Positions 11,186 through 22,109 of a stretch of 64,000 bases of DNA are shown here, piece after piece. The translations under genes and the position numbers were made by a program. A model generated the notes under the pieces. The model was not told the DNA's origin, did not search any database, and was given only the letters and a program-made list of their open reading frames with translations. Source of the DNA: Nepenthes gracilis (lineage: Eukaryota; Streptophyta; Magnoliopsida; Caryophyllales; Nepenthaceae); NCBI GenBank assembly GCA_033239525.1, contig BSYO01000004.1:11570037-11634036 (forward strand). The letters run 5' to 3'. Numbering within the stretch: the first letter of the stretch is position 1; the number at the start of each line of letters is the position of its first letter.

Positions 11186-11725
11186 TATTGTGACAAGAAG
11201 GACCACATGAAGTGGGACTATCCGCAGATGAAGCAGGAGAAGGAGGGTGGAGGCAATCATCAGAAGAGACGGGATCATAATGATGATCAGAATACTATCG
11301 CTCTTTGTGGAGACCTCCTGGTTATTAATGTGGAAAAAGCACAGAGCATACCGAACCAGGAGACAAGTTGGGTGATGGATAGTGGTGCCTCACACGGGGA
11401 ATTGAAGATGGGTAACGGTGTCTTGTCGAGGATTGTTGGCATCGAGGATATTTGTTTACGGACAAGTAATGAAAAGAAGCTCGTGCTAAAGGGCGTGTGA
11501 CATGCTCCGAATTTGAGGCTGAATGTGATTTCAATCGGGAAGTTAGATGAAGAAGACTTCAGGATGGCATTTAGAAATAGCCAGTTAAAACTCACCAAAG
11601 GCACCTCAATTATGGTAATGGTAAGCAAGAGATCAGGTCGATACCTAATGAAGGCTTGGATTGTCAAGAATGATGCCAAGGTGACCAATGGGGGTATTAA
11701 TCAAGGTAGCAGAAGAAGGTGGTAA
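11186..11725 (+). pseudogene. copia gag end, protease and pre-integrase
   Basis: The frame starts inside the gag zinc knuckle (CDKKDHMKWDYP; the last Cys is replaced by Tyr) and continues to the protease signature SWVMDSGASH (about 11366-11395) with an intact D-S-G-A-S. A stop at 11500 breaks the frame. The next frame (11513-11725) carries LNVISIGKLDEEDF and KLTKGTSIMVM, the usual linker before copia integrase. It is a fragment of a polyprotein and ends at a deletion. The protease site is better preserved than in the element at 5.1-10.7 kb. Confidence 0.85.
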
Positions 11726-11935
11726 AGGTGTAGTGCAACGAAAAATGATTTGACTGCGGAGAAGGAGCTGAAGGAGAGTTGGACTACTCCATGTTTAGTA
11801 GAGTGGAAGAAGTTATCATTCAGGCTTGCAGAGGTCGACATCGAAATCCTAATTGATGGGAAATTGCCGAAAGGCAGGTGATGATAGTCGCCAGGTAAAG
11901 GTGAAAGATTTCCCACAATGTCGTGAGGAGAAATT

Positions 11936-12682
11936 TATTAGATTTGGTCACTCCCTTATGGGTAACTCAACAAACGGATAAATTATTGGAGGATCAAACA
12001 GGGTTTGTGCGATATTCAGAGTGTTACAAATTAACTGCAATAAAGACCAAAGTGACTGTTTGCCGAAGTAGGCAAATCTCAGAGATGATCATTTACCGAA
12101 GTAGACAAATTTCGGAGATGATCATTTGTTGGAGTAGACAAATCTCAGAGAAGATCATTTATCGGAGTAGGCAAATCTCAGATAAGACCATTTGCCGGAG
12201 TAAACAAACCTCAGAGTGACCGTTTGCCGGAGAAGGCAAATTTCGGAGTAAGGAATTCCAGGGATGGAATTCTGGAATGGAATTCCAGAATGAAATTTTG
12301 GAATGGATTTTCCAAAGTGATTTTGCCAAAGTGATGCCAAAGGCCGAACGGTCAGCAAGTTATGTTGGCCAAAGAGATAACGACAACCAAGGATACTAGG
12401 TGATGGCCGTAGACAGCAAGTCGTGATGGCCAAAGAGACTAGTGACGACTAATGACATTAGGTGATAGCCAAGGACAGCTTGCATGGAAAATTGGCAATT
12501 GATTTTGCAAAGCAGTTGACTTTTCAGAGTTGATAAGTTTTACAAGATAGGTAGATAATCTGTAGAGCAGATGCCATCTGTGTAGAGCAGGTTGAGTAGC
12601 AGGGTATGCGCTGTTTGAAAAGCGCATGACAATGCCAACTCACATGGCATATGGTGTCACACAATCAACTCACATGGAAAAC
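11936..12682 (+). repeat. Truncated 3' LTR of deleted copia element
   Basis: The start TATTAGATTTGGTCAC ... GGGTAACTCAACAAACGG aligns with the reversed LTR end of the element at 17175-20376 (TGTTGAGTTTGATTAC ... GGGTAACCCAACAAAT). The LTR is cut at the target site of the insertion that follows and I do not find its remainder after 13348. It contains a 33-bp tandem array and GGAATTCC-type palindromic repeats (12250-12310). Confidence 0.7.
12059..12250 (+). repeat. 33-bp tandem repeat, six units
   Basis: Unit TTTACCGAAGTAGACAAATT + TCGGAGATGATCA, repeated about six times with 10-25% divergence. As 33 is a multiple of three, the frame gives a repeating 11-residue peptide (RSRQISEMIIY and variants). 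The period is probably accidental to coding and reflects repeated units inside the LTR. Confidence 0.85.
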
Positions 12683-12693
12683 TAGTAGCTAGA
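12683..12693. repeat. Target-site duplication (left) of non-LTR insertion
   Basis: TAGTAGCTAGA, repeated exactly at 13338-13348. Confidence 0.8.
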
Positions 12694-13337
12694 AAAAAAA
12701 GGAAAAAAAAATCTTCGTTTTTAGTTCTTGCAGGACACGTTTTCATGGAAGTGGACAACTCCAGGCGCTGGCTGATATTGCTTTCTTACACAAGCGATCC
12801 CATTGGTTCTAAGAGAAGTCAAACGAAGACATTGGGCGCTTATGAAGCAGATTGATGACTTCAAGATGGTACAACTCCATGGGAGTAGACCAATCCAGCC
12901 GATGGCAAAATGATGCTACCTTGAACAGACGTTCCCATGGATTCTATGAGATGACAAATGAAGAGTTTGTGTATTTATGAAGCTGATTGATGCCTCATTG
13001 AAGCTTGCCTATCCAATATACACACTGATGGATGGTGAACACGTGTTTTGCTAAATGTCTCCAGTTTCTTTTTCTCCGTGGATGTGGATTCTGATTGACA
13101 AGATGAGTTCCCTCAGCTAAAAAGATCTGCGAAGGATTAGTCTTTCTGTAGCCTTGATGAGAGTTGCTATGTTGTTTTTTGTACGTTTTTCATGAATCGG
13201 TCTATGTTAGTGCTCGGGGTATGCCCTAGCGTGGTGTTCCACCTCTAAGTTGGCAAAACACTTGGAGGTTGAACATTGTTTCTGTAAATTTTATTTATTT
13301 TAATATCATCTTACTTACCAAAAAAAAAAAAGAAATG
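12694..13337 (+). mobile_element. 5'-truncated non-LTR retroelement (LINE or SINE-like) with A-tail
   Basis: The insert ends in ATCATCTTACTTACC followed by an A-run (13320-13331). It is flanked by an 11-bp TSD and breaks the LTR before it. No RT frame is visible, so it is either the 3' UTR of a truncated LINE or a non-autonomous element. The body contains a diverged tandem duplication of about 125 bp (around 12746-12865 and 12875-13000). Confidence 0.7.
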
Positions 13338-13348
13338 TAGTAGCTAGA
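13338..13348. repeat. Target-site duplication (right) of non-LTR insertion
   Basis: TAGTAGCTAGA, exact match to 12683-12693. Confidence 0.8.
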
Positions 13349-14500
13349 TCTGATATTATTCGATAATATCAAATTGACATCATAATATGATGGTCGTATG
13401 ATTATAAGTATCCTATAACAACACCATGACCTCAACATCCATTAGGATATAAATATCATTTTTAGAAAACTATATACCACACCATAATGTTACAAGTTTT
13501 ATATTTTTTAATATTATAATATTTTTGTACAATCTCATCAACTTTAATTATAGCCATGAGTTAAATGACATAATTTAATACTCAAACTCAAGTATCAATG
13601 AGCAAGGATTGGAATCAACAAAAATAAGATAACTCTTATCCTCGTATAATAATCTGTGAGGCTAACCTTCGAGTGCTAGCTCATTTGCCAATGACAGAGG
13701 CTGGAATCTGCAATGAGGTCACAGGCCATTTGAACTGACATAGAATAGAAGAAAGTTATTTTGATTTTCAAATGAATAAATGTCCTACAAACATAATAAG
13801 AATGACCTAAACTCAATAATCAATACTCATGGAACATAAAGGAAGTCTTACACACAAGAATCAATTGCCGAAACCAATAGATCAAGATCTAAAATTGAAT
13901 AACTTAAGAAGTCAGACAAAATTATTCCATTAAATACTTGATGCTCAAAGGCTGCAACTAACACAAAATCGAAACAGGCAGAGACGACTTCAAATTTAAA
14001 TGATACTTGAAGTTTTTTGACATATAGGATAATAACAAGGATGATCCATAGATATACTTAAATTAGAATATAGTAAAATCGCCAAATTAAGTATAAATGC
14101 TACTTCTATCTATCATTTTATTTTCTCTATCCTTTTTAATCCCCAACATTTACGTTGATTTCTACATGCATGTTAACATATATGAGGCATGATTCAAAAG
14201 ATATAAAAATATCATATTTCGAAGCAAGAAAGACAGAGAACACGCCAATCGTCCAAGAAGGGAAAATGACTTACATTAAGAACAAGAAATAGGGATGACA
14301 TACAAAGAATGACGTATGAACTTACATGAATTTAATTCTTGATTTCTTAACATCTCATCTTTATACCATGCATCCAAAGCAACGAATCATCCATGATATA
14401 TTGTATCCATGTAAGATAACAATATTTTAAACTTAAACCATAACATATAATGAAATAAAAACTTGACGAACTCTCTCAAAGGCTCCCATTTCTCTCTCTC
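13349..14500. other. AT-rich intergenic, no gene seen
   Basis: No protein motif, RNA gene, terminal repeat or array recognised. Confidence 0.5.
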
Positions 14501-14541
14501 GTAACCCTAAATTTTGCCCTTCCCCCTTTGCCACTGTCCGC

Positions 14542-14760
14542 CATGGATGCAAGCCAACCCTCTTCTTCCTTGGAGACACCCTCTGTCGAGTAAGATGCCT
14601 TCCTTTCAATGGTCTAAGAGGAGCTTAGCACATCTCTCAGGATACTTTGTGACCTCGATGAGAACCACACTCATCTTGTCCTTTGCCATGGGACTCGAAT
14701 TCATGACTACATTGAAGAGATAAACAAGAGTGAAGGCAGAAGCGGCTCACTCAATTGGTC
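14542..14760 (+). pseudogene. Possible degenerate first exon, unknown
   Basis: After a UTR-like CT-rich leader and 'CGTAACCCTAAATTTTG' there is an ATG context (GCCATGGATGC). One frame reads MDASQPSSSLETPSVE, stops, and continues in the same frame with EELSTSLRILCDLDENH and IHDYIEEINKSEG. This looks like a real soluble-protein exon with two stop codons. I do not recognise the family. It may be a gene-fragment relic; I am not sure it was ever coding. Confidence 0.3.
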
Positions 14761-14983
14761 TATAATGGCCCACATCCTAGAATATAGAAAATTTTCGATG
14801 TCAAGTTAAAATTACCTAGAAAAACAAGTTAAGGATAGTAATTCGGTCAACTAGTGTTGACCGGAAGGTGTGATGAAGAAGTAATCCGGTCAACGTAAAA
14901 TATTGACCGGAAAACGTGAATGGAAGGAAGGACGGGAAAGAGGAAAGTAATCCGGTCAATGCCAGTTAGTTGACCGAAATGTA

Positions 14984-15205
14984 TTTAATGAGAAAACTCT
15001 TCGGGAATGTAAAGCCATAAATAACATACTCCGAAATATCCCCCCTAAATAACCTAGAAATTTAATGAGAAAACTCTTCGGGAATGTAAAATCATAAATA
15101 ACATACTTCGAAACATCCCCCCTAAATAACCTAGAAATTTAATGAGGAAACTCTTCGGGAATATAAAGCCATAAATAACATACTCCGAAACATCCCCCTG
15201 AATGA
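14984..15205 (+). repeat. 77-bp tandem repeat, ~2.8 units
   Basis: Units start at 14984, 15061 and 15138 (TTTAATGAGAAAACTCTTCG...). The exact spacing is 77 bp. The units are about 95% alike and contain the CTCTTCGGGAATGTAAA core. Confidence 0.9.
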
Positions 15206-15240
15206 GGCCAAACCCTAACAACGACCGCCAGACCTAAGGC

Positions 15241-15250
15241 CTATAAATAA
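15241..15250 (+). promoter_or_regulatory. TATA box of LTR
   Basis: CTATAAATAA upstream of a purine-rich leader; likely the retroelement promoter. Confidence 0.5.
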
Positions 15251-15456
15251 GAACTAGAGGGCGTGAGAAAGAGGTACGCAATAGAGTTTTCTAGTAAAGG
15301 GAGACCAAAAGTTCAAGGCGAAGAAAAAGAAATCCAGGCAATAGTACTCACTCTTATTTTAAGTTCATGATTATGTATGTTTGCAACGCAAATATATCTG
15401 ATTTTCGATGAACTTATGTTTCAGTATATATGATGATTGTTATGTTCGTATGATTT

Positions 15457-15712
15457 AAGGAAGAATCGTTCATAATCGCATGTTTAAAAAGAAGCCTGGT
15501 TATTTATGATGTTCGATTTTCGTTCTGCTTGAAGTATGATTATTTGTCGATCTATACGAACTTCGATAATTGCATGTTTAAATTAAGGAAGAATCGTTCT
15601 TAATCGCATGTTTAAAAAGAAGCCCGGTTATTCATGATGTTCGATTTTTGTTCTGCTTGAAGTATGATTATTTGTTGATTTATATGAATTTCGATAATTG
15701 CATGTTTAAAGA
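15457..15712 (+). repeat. ~128-bp tandem duplication
   Basis: Two adjacent copies starting AAGGAAGAATCGTTC at 15457 and 15585, highly similar, each containing ATGTTTAAAAAGAAGCC and GATGTTCGATTTT. Confidence 0.85.
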
Positions 15713-15714
15713 AA

Positions 15715-16140
15715 ATACTTCCGACCCTTGAGAAAAAGAACTCCTGCTTTTGATAAGAAGAACTTCGGCCTTTGTTGCAAAGAACTCCGACTTTCAGTAA
15801 AAAGAACTCCGGATTTCAGTAAAAAGAACTCCGAATTTCGGTAAAAAGAACTCCGGCCTTTGTTGGAAAGAAACTCCGAATTTGGAATTTCGGCTTTTGT
15901 TGAAAAAGAACTCCGGCTTTTGAACTCCGGCTTTTGAAAAAGAACTTCTCCCTTTCGAGAAAAGAACTCTGGCTTTGCAAGAAAAGAACTCGACTTTTGA
16001 GAAAAGAACTCCGGCCTTTTGATAAAAGAACTCCGCCTTCTTGAGAAAAGAGCTCCGGCTTTTTAGCAAAAGAACTCAAGCCTTTTTAGAAAAGAACTCC
16101 GATCTTTTTAGAAAAAGAACTTTGGCCTTTTTATAAGAAC
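15715..16140 (+). repeat. ~22-bp degenerate minisatellite (AAGAACTCCGGCTTTTGA)n
   Basis: About 18-20 imperfect copies of AAAAGAACTCCGGCYTTTNN. On the minus strand the array reads as repeating KAGVLF/KPEFFF-like peptides in two frames; these are not genes. Confidence 0.88.
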
Positions 16141-17169
16141 AAGGAAAATGTATATAATCCGGACAGTAAGTGAAACTCCATGACTTTCGACTTTCGACTT
16201 TTGAACTATGACGGATGGCCATCAAAAGACATGAACTAAGAATCGAGTTTCCATTAAACTTGCTGTTAAAAATGGATGAAGGATATTGGAGTGACACTCG
16301 AGGACTACCTCCTGGGTCACGCGGGGAGACTTTTAGTGGCATAAGATTTTTGAACTACAGCCCCGTATGCCGGGTTAAAGGCATTACCTCCCGCCTCGGG
16401 GAGCATAATGAGAGGATACGACTTTAAGTTGTGGGATAACACACAACCCTTCCTCGATGTTGTCCGCTCCCGTCCAGTCCCTAAAGATGATAAAAATTTC
16501 GAATGGTTTTTTATGAATCTTCTGAAGACAAGATAATAAGAATAAGAATAAGAAAATTCTGAACTAAAGAAGAAATTATATGGTAATTTTATATGTTAAA
16601 GTTATGATATAAATCCTTACTTTGATCTGATTATATGTATGTTTATGTTTTCTGCATGTGAGTATTTTGCTGAGCTTTGTAGCTCACTCTTGCCAATTTT
16701 CAGATGACGAGAGGCTTATGGAGGACGAAATTGAGTAGAACCATATGATGTAACTAGCGGCATAACTGGCCGGAGCTGATCAATGAAGAACTTGATTTAT
16801 TTCTTTTGATATTTTGAGAAGGACTTGTAGAACAGTTACGCTGTATAAGAATTTATGGATGTTAGCATGTTTCCGTGATTACTTTATTGATAAATGAAAT
16901 CCACATTTCTAGTAGCATCTCAGGTCATATCAAGGCATTCATGTCCGACTAACCTTAGTGTTGGCCGACCAAGTATGAAATTAAGACCGGAATGCTAGCT
17001 CATGTAGTTCGGCCTCAAGCAATCTTGTGTATAAAAGAAAGGTTTAATCATATGAAAGAAAAGAACATTTTTTTTATGTCCACCTAGTTGTTATCTATTT
17101 TCTATTTTGATGCAAGGATTTAGGCTTGACGGCGGCTTTACTGGTGGAATAAGGCCGGTCTGTCACATG

Positions 17170-17174
17170 GTCCT
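17170..17174. repeat. Target-site duplication (left), GTCCT
   Basis: GTCCT, repeated exactly at 20377-20381. Confidence 0.9.
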
Positions 17175-18479
17175 TGTTGGGGTTCGATACCCGAATTTAC
17201 CTGATCTGGTACAGCAGAAAACTTAAACTCGGTGTCATCGTCAGCTGTCATTTTAGTGGAAATAAGAAATAAAGGATGCATATCATTTTTTACGTAGAAA
17301 CCCCTTCTCAATTAAGGGGTAAAACCACGGAACACATAGTTTACAAACAAATCTACTATGTAAAATGATTTCATAAACTCCTAGACAGAATACCAGTAAC
17401 CCACCCTGGTTATACAAATCCCCGAAGAACAGATAATAAGAAAAATAATTACCAAGAGTAAGAAAATTCTCATTCCCTCTTATTTCTCTATTTTTCTCCT
17501 CTCTTTCTTACAGTGGTGCTCTCTATTCAGACATTTTACAAGTGTGGTGAAATGGAAACCTCCGTTTCACCCCCGCACACATATGACCTGGCGCATAGCA
17601 CCCGTGGTGTTTTTCTCACACACCAGCACAGCCCTTGGTGCCCAGCACACTGGCTCTTGGTAATTTCTCACACTCCCATCTGAAGCTCCTGATGCGCCTT
17701 TAGAATGACCTAACTCTACCAAATCCCATCTACTCAACTGACCATCTTGTAGATGATTTGTCACGCTGTCCATGTCATTTTTACGCCTTCACCGGTTTTC
17801 GAGTTTCTTGCAAATGGCACATGCTCTACACTGTTTAGAAGGCATCCTTGCAAGCCGACTGCTTGCTCTAAAAAGCTTGCCACCAACTCTTGACAACAAG
17901 CTGTCCACAATATCAGCTTTTTACAATATTCTCGGTCCTTGCTGCGCTCAGTGACCTCGGCCATTATTTGTGCCCTTTGTTATCCAAGAGTCCTCGGGTG
18001 TTTCAGCACTTTGTCCATGCGTTATTGTGCACTCAGCTCATGTCCTCAGGCATTCATGTGCACTCAACCCATGTCCTCGGACTTTCCAGCACCACGCGTC
18101 TTCGGTGGCCATTTTGTCTCCTGGGACGGTCAACGAGTTGACCTTCCATTTTTCCCCAAAGAGCTTCCGCGCGCATTTTCAGCCATTTTGCCTCATTGAC
18201 CGATCAACCCGTTGACCAGCAATTTTGCCCTAAAGGTTTCCACAAGCCTTCAGGCCGTTTTGCCTCCCTGGTCGGTCAACGGGTTGATCAGCCATTTTGC
18301 CTTCAGCCGTGCGCACACCTCCAACTGGCTGCGCACCTTCATTTGCCAACAATCTTTGCCTTGTCAGTCTTCTCCGGATTTCCACTCCGACAAATGCACT
18401 CCATTATTTGCTCTCCAGAAATTCACCGATGACAAATCTATTTGTTGGGTTACCCACAATGATGTAATCAAACTCAACA
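17175..18479 (-). repeat. 3' LTR of non-autonomous element
   Basis: TGTTGGGGTTCGATACCCG ... AACTCAACA. It contains about three units of a ~65-bp repeat (GGTCAACGGGTTGACC...CATTTTGCC; 18100-18300). Confidence 0.9.
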
Positions 18480-19050
18480 AATTTCTCCTCACGACCTTGT
18501 GGGGAATACATTCGCCTTTACCTGGCGACCATCATCGGCCACCTTCCAGCAGCTTCCCCTCAATTGGAAACCCGGCATTGGCCACCACAAGAATAATACC
18601 TTCTTTCGCTCCACTAAACCTAGAGTATTCAAACTCTCCTTCAGCTTCTTCCCCGCAATCGAATCATTCTGTCTTCGCCACCTCAGCTTCGCCATTGGTG
18701 CTACTGGCTCCGCCCTTTGCCCTGCTCAAGTCCGCCCACAACCCTGCATAGCTCCGCCCCTTGGCCCAACTGACTTCGCTGTGCTTTTATCGTTCCTTCC
18801 AACTCCATACTAAATGGCAAGTTCCTTCATGTTGACACTAGAGTTTTCACTTCAACGGCCCCAAAACTTGGCGGCTGCACTTCTGCGGCAATTCACTCGA
18901 CGGCATTCCCTCTGCAACGCTTCACTCCGCTTTGACAGTAGGTCAACACATTCATAGGTAGCCCTTTCCGGTTAACATCCCCGCAAGTAGCCCTTTCTAG
19001 GCCTGGGCCGATCTTAGTTATCTCTGATGCACCTAATCTTTGATACTACT
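18480..19050 (-). pseudogene. Internal region with copia 3' remnant
   Basis: The minus strand of about 18480-18680 carries GGGGAAGAAGCTGAAGGAGA and a following segment that aligns with 11741-11935, ending in the purine tract GTCGTGAGGAGAAATT at the 3' LTR. The rest is proline/alanine-rich in translation and without recognised domains. No gag, protease, integrase or RT is present, so the element would need proteins in trans. Confidence 0.65.
19038..19048 (-). other. Decayed tRNA-iMet primer binding site
   Basis: The minus strand reads TAGTATCAAAG, which differs from TGGTATCAGAG by two G-to-A changes, next to the 5' LTR. Confidence 0.7.
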
Positions 19051-20376
19051 TATTAGGGTTCGACACCCGAATTTATTAGATCCGGCGCAGTGAAAAATCT
19101 GAACCCCCCGTTATCGTCAGCTTCCAATTTAGTGGGAATAAGGAACAAAGGATACACAATATTTTTAAAGTAAAAACCCTTCTCAACTAAGAAAAAAAAT
19201 CACGGGACATATTATCCACAAATAAATCCACTATATAAGATGGTTACACAAGTCCCGAGACAGAATACTAATAACTCACCCTGGCTACACAAGCCTCCAA
19301 AGAATGGAAAATAAGAAAAATAATTACCAATAGTAAAAAAACTCTCCTCTCTTATTTATCTATTTTTCTCATCACCTTCTTCTCACTGTGGTACTCTCTA
19401 TCCAGACATTTTACAAGTATGGTGAAACAAAAACTTCCGTTTTACCTTCGCACACATGCGGCTTGACGCATAACGCCCCTGGTATTTTTCTCACCCATCT
19501 GCACAACCCTTGGTGCCCAACACACTGGCTCTTGGTGATTTTTCACACTCTCATTGAAAGCTCCTGATACGCTTTTATAATGACCCAACTCCACCAAATC
19601 TCATCTGCTCAACTGGCCATCTTGCAGATAATCTGTCACGCCATCCCTGACATTTTTGCGCCTTCACCAGTCCTGAGCTACCTGCAGACAGCGTATACTC
19701 TGCACTATTCAGAAGGCGTACCCTATAAGCCAACTGCCTACTCTGAAAACCCTGCCTCCAACTCTTGACAGCAAGCTGTCCGCAATGTCGACTTTCCACA
19801 ATATCATCAGTCCTTGCTGCGCTCAGTGACCTCGACCATTATCTGTGCCCTTTGCCATTCAAGTCTCCTCGGGCATTTCAGCACTATGTCCATGCATTCC
19901 TGTGCACTCAGCACATGTCCTCGGGCGTTCATGTGTACTCAGCCCATGTTCTTAGACTTTCTAGCACCGTGCATCTTCAACAGCCATTTTGTCTCCTTGG
20001 CTGGTCAACTCGTTGACCAGCCATTTTGCCCCAAAGAGCTTCTGTGCGCGCCTTTAGCTATTTTGTCTCCTTAGTCAGTCAACGGGTTGACCGGCCATTT
20101 TACCCAAAAGGCTTCCGCACGCCTTCAGGCCGTTTTGCCTCCTTGGCCGGTCAACCTGTTGATCGGCCATTTTGCCTCTTTAGTCGGTCAACCCGTTAAT
20201 CGACAATTTGCCTTCAACCGTGCGAACGTCTCCAACCGGCCACGCACCTTCAACCGCCAACAATCTTTGCCTTACCAGTCTTCTTCAGATTTCTACTCCA
20301 TCATTTGCTCTCTGAAAATCCATCGATGACAAATCCATTTGTTGGGTTACCCACAAAGGAGTAACCAAACCCAACA
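19051..20376 (-). repeat. 5' LTR of non-autonomous element
   Basis: Starts TATTAGGGTTCG (TG decayed to TA) and ends AACCCAACA. About 1326 bp, paired with 17175-18479. It carries the same ~65-bp internal repeat (19980-20215). Confidence 0.9.
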
Positions 20377-20381
20377 GTCCT
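20377..20381. repeat. Target-site duplication (right), GTCCT
   Basis: Exact match to 17170-17174. Confidence 0.9.
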
Positions 20382-20689
20382 CTCAAAAGGCACTAAAGAA
20401 AACCAAGGAAGATAATACCTGTGTCCCTATTCATCTCCCTGACTTTTCTTTATTTGTGTTTTGGAGAAATCTAAAGAGGAAACACTGTCATCAGGTAGAA
20501 TGTCTACTATTGTCCAAATCTCTGACCCCCTATCAAGAGCGGGTGCTAGTTGCGCTACGCACCTCGTATAGCGACCTTGCTCTCATCAGTAGTGTGCCAG
20601 CAATTTTTGAGGATGGGCCCTCATTGCCGAGCTTTTCTCCCTATGTGTGTAACCCCTATGATGTGGGCAGAAGATGCGGCTCAGAGACA

Positions 20690-20835
20690 CATGCTAGAGT
20701 TTTGGCCGGAGACATGGTCTGAAGATATGGGTCAGAAATATGGTCGAAGATGTGGCCTGGAGATGTGGGATGAAGATATGGACTGGAAATGCAATCCAGG
20801 CATGTGGGCCAGAGATGTGGATCAAAGACATGACC
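20690..20835 (+). repeat. Short degenerate repeat GAAGATATGG/GAGATGTGG
   Basis: About eight imperfect 15-20-bp units (AGATGTGG..TGAAGATATGG). The translation is rich in W-E-D-M. It lies upstream of the LINE ORF1 relic and may belong to it. Confidence 0.5.
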
Positions 20836-21093
20836 CTAAGTTGCGGGCAGCTGAAAATGCGTGTGTTACCAAGCCCCTATCTTTGGAGGCTTTCTCAGAG
20901 CCCATGTCGACTTCCTTGGAGGGGATCTTTTCTTACTTGCCTTTAAAGCCCACCATTTTGAAGGCCGCTATGCGACCTATGCCTCCTGTTCTGAAATGTC
21001 ATGATCTAGAATCATTTAACTTCTAGATTATCATTACTTTGCATTATCTTTTTTCCCTCCGTGCATCAAGGAGGACAAAATCCTTGTTCGTCC

Positions 21094-21690
21094 ACCACTA
21101 TGGGTGGCCCTCCGTGGCACTGAGTTTCGGAACCACACCCTCGTTGGATACTTCATAGAGAAAAAGTTACCTTTCCCTGAGGTTGAGGTGACAACCCATA
21201 AGCACTAGGGAAGCTTCATCCTTTCATATATTTTGATCAATTCTAATAGCTTCTTTTTTTTTTTTTTTAAATGTTTCCAATGACAATGGTATCAGATCTA
21301 TTCACTGCTTGGGCTACTAGATGTCCCTTTAGAATTCTTATTCTTGGAGGGATTATGTTTATTGATAGTGCAGTAGGCAAGTCCATCCATATTGATAGAC
21401 AAACTAAGAAACCGGAGAGGGTGAGTTTTGCCTAAATTTATACAGAGGTCAAGATAGATGCCAAACTGTCGAAGTCTACCTCCTTGTTTACTATTATCAA
21501 TCCTATATAGGAAGGCAAGAAATTGGTGGATATCCGAGTAGAATATTAATAGAAATCCTCTACCTGCTCCATCTACAAATGTTTTAGCCATAAAACTAAT
21601 GCATGCCCCTCAAGACCTAAACTGATTTACAAACCTAGTGATAAATTTATTGAAAATTGCTAGAGGCAAAGGGAGACTCAACCACTTGTG
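21094..21690 (+). pseudogene. LINE ORF1 (DUF4283 and zinc knuckle), broken
   Basis: The frame around 21118-21190 reads FRNHTLVGYFIEKKLPFP, the DUF4283 start (WxxTLVGYF). 21376-21540 reads KSIHIDRQTKKPERVSFA and KIDAKLSKS, the later DUF4283 part. At 21565-21609 the knuckle CSIYKCFSHKTNAC has lost its second zinc Cys (TGC to TAC). Several stops interrupt it. ORF1 proteins bind element RNA. Confidence 0.8.
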
Positions 21691-22109
21691 ATCCTTCAGG
21701 ACCCCACTCTCTGCATCTTTGTGGAGAGGTTGCCAAAATTCATGACTGAAACCTCCTCATCAAATTCCTTGAACTTGCTAAACCTTGAAGCAATCAATTC
21801 ATCATCCCTAGTCCCAGATCCAATTGTGTGCGGCCCTATTGCCAATGCTAAAATTTTTGTCCAAGTTTCCTCCTCATCAAATCTTTTCAAGGCACTAAAC
21901 CACGCAGATGTGATTGAGGTGTCGCCCCAAGTCTTGGATACAGCCGCATGTGGCACTACTGCCAATTCTAGGATTCCTGTTCAAGTTAGCACCATTTGTA
22001 ATAATGCTCACAATTCCTATGGAATTGTTGACCCACCAAAAGGGAAGGTGGCTGTTCAAACTAAATCCAAGGGGCTTAAAAGATCTCCCCCTCTATTCTA
22101 GATTATCAA

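Larger units (their letters stand above)
11186..12682 (+). mobile_element. Internally deleted copia element, plus strand
   Basis: The piece holds the end of gag, protease and pre-integrase (11186-11725), then jumps without integrase, RT or RNase H to a short 3' internal segment, a purine tract GTCGTGAGGAGAAATT (11920-11935) and the start of a 3' LTR at 11936. The 3' internal segment (about 11741-11935) matches the internal region of the element at 17.2-20.4 kb (18480-18680 reversed), so both belong to one family. The 5' end is missing. The 3' LTR is cut at 12682 by a non-LTR insertion. Confidence 0.8.
14799..17167 (+). mobile_element. gypsy-type LTR (solo or truncated), rich in minisatellites
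   Basis: The block ends GGCCGGTCTGTCACA followed by TGG, the end and spacing typical of Tekay/Del LTRs before a TGGTATCAGAG primer site. It starts at a candidate TGTCAAGTTAAAATTACC. It has a TATA box (15241) and a downstream segment similar in layout to other chromovirus LTRs. No TSD was found at these limits, and the element at 17175 inserted a few bases after the end. It contains three separate tandem arrays, listed below. Confidence 0.55.
17175..20376 (-). mobile_element. Non-autonomous LTR retrotransposon, minus strand
   Basis: Two LTRs of about 1.3 kb enclose only 571 bp of internal sequence, with an exact TSD GTCCT. A decayed iMet PBS sits beside the right LTR and a purine tract beside the left LTR, so the element runs on the minus strand. 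The internal region has no gag or pol domain. It shares a 200-bp segment with the deleted copia element at 11.7-11.9 kb, so its autonomous partner is probably a copia element. It inserted just after the LTR ending at 17167. Confidence 0.9.

Noticed and set aside
15794..16342. Overlapping minus-strand frames with repeated KPEFF / KAGVLF peptides
   Set aside because: By-products of the 22-bp minisatellite; no start context or family.
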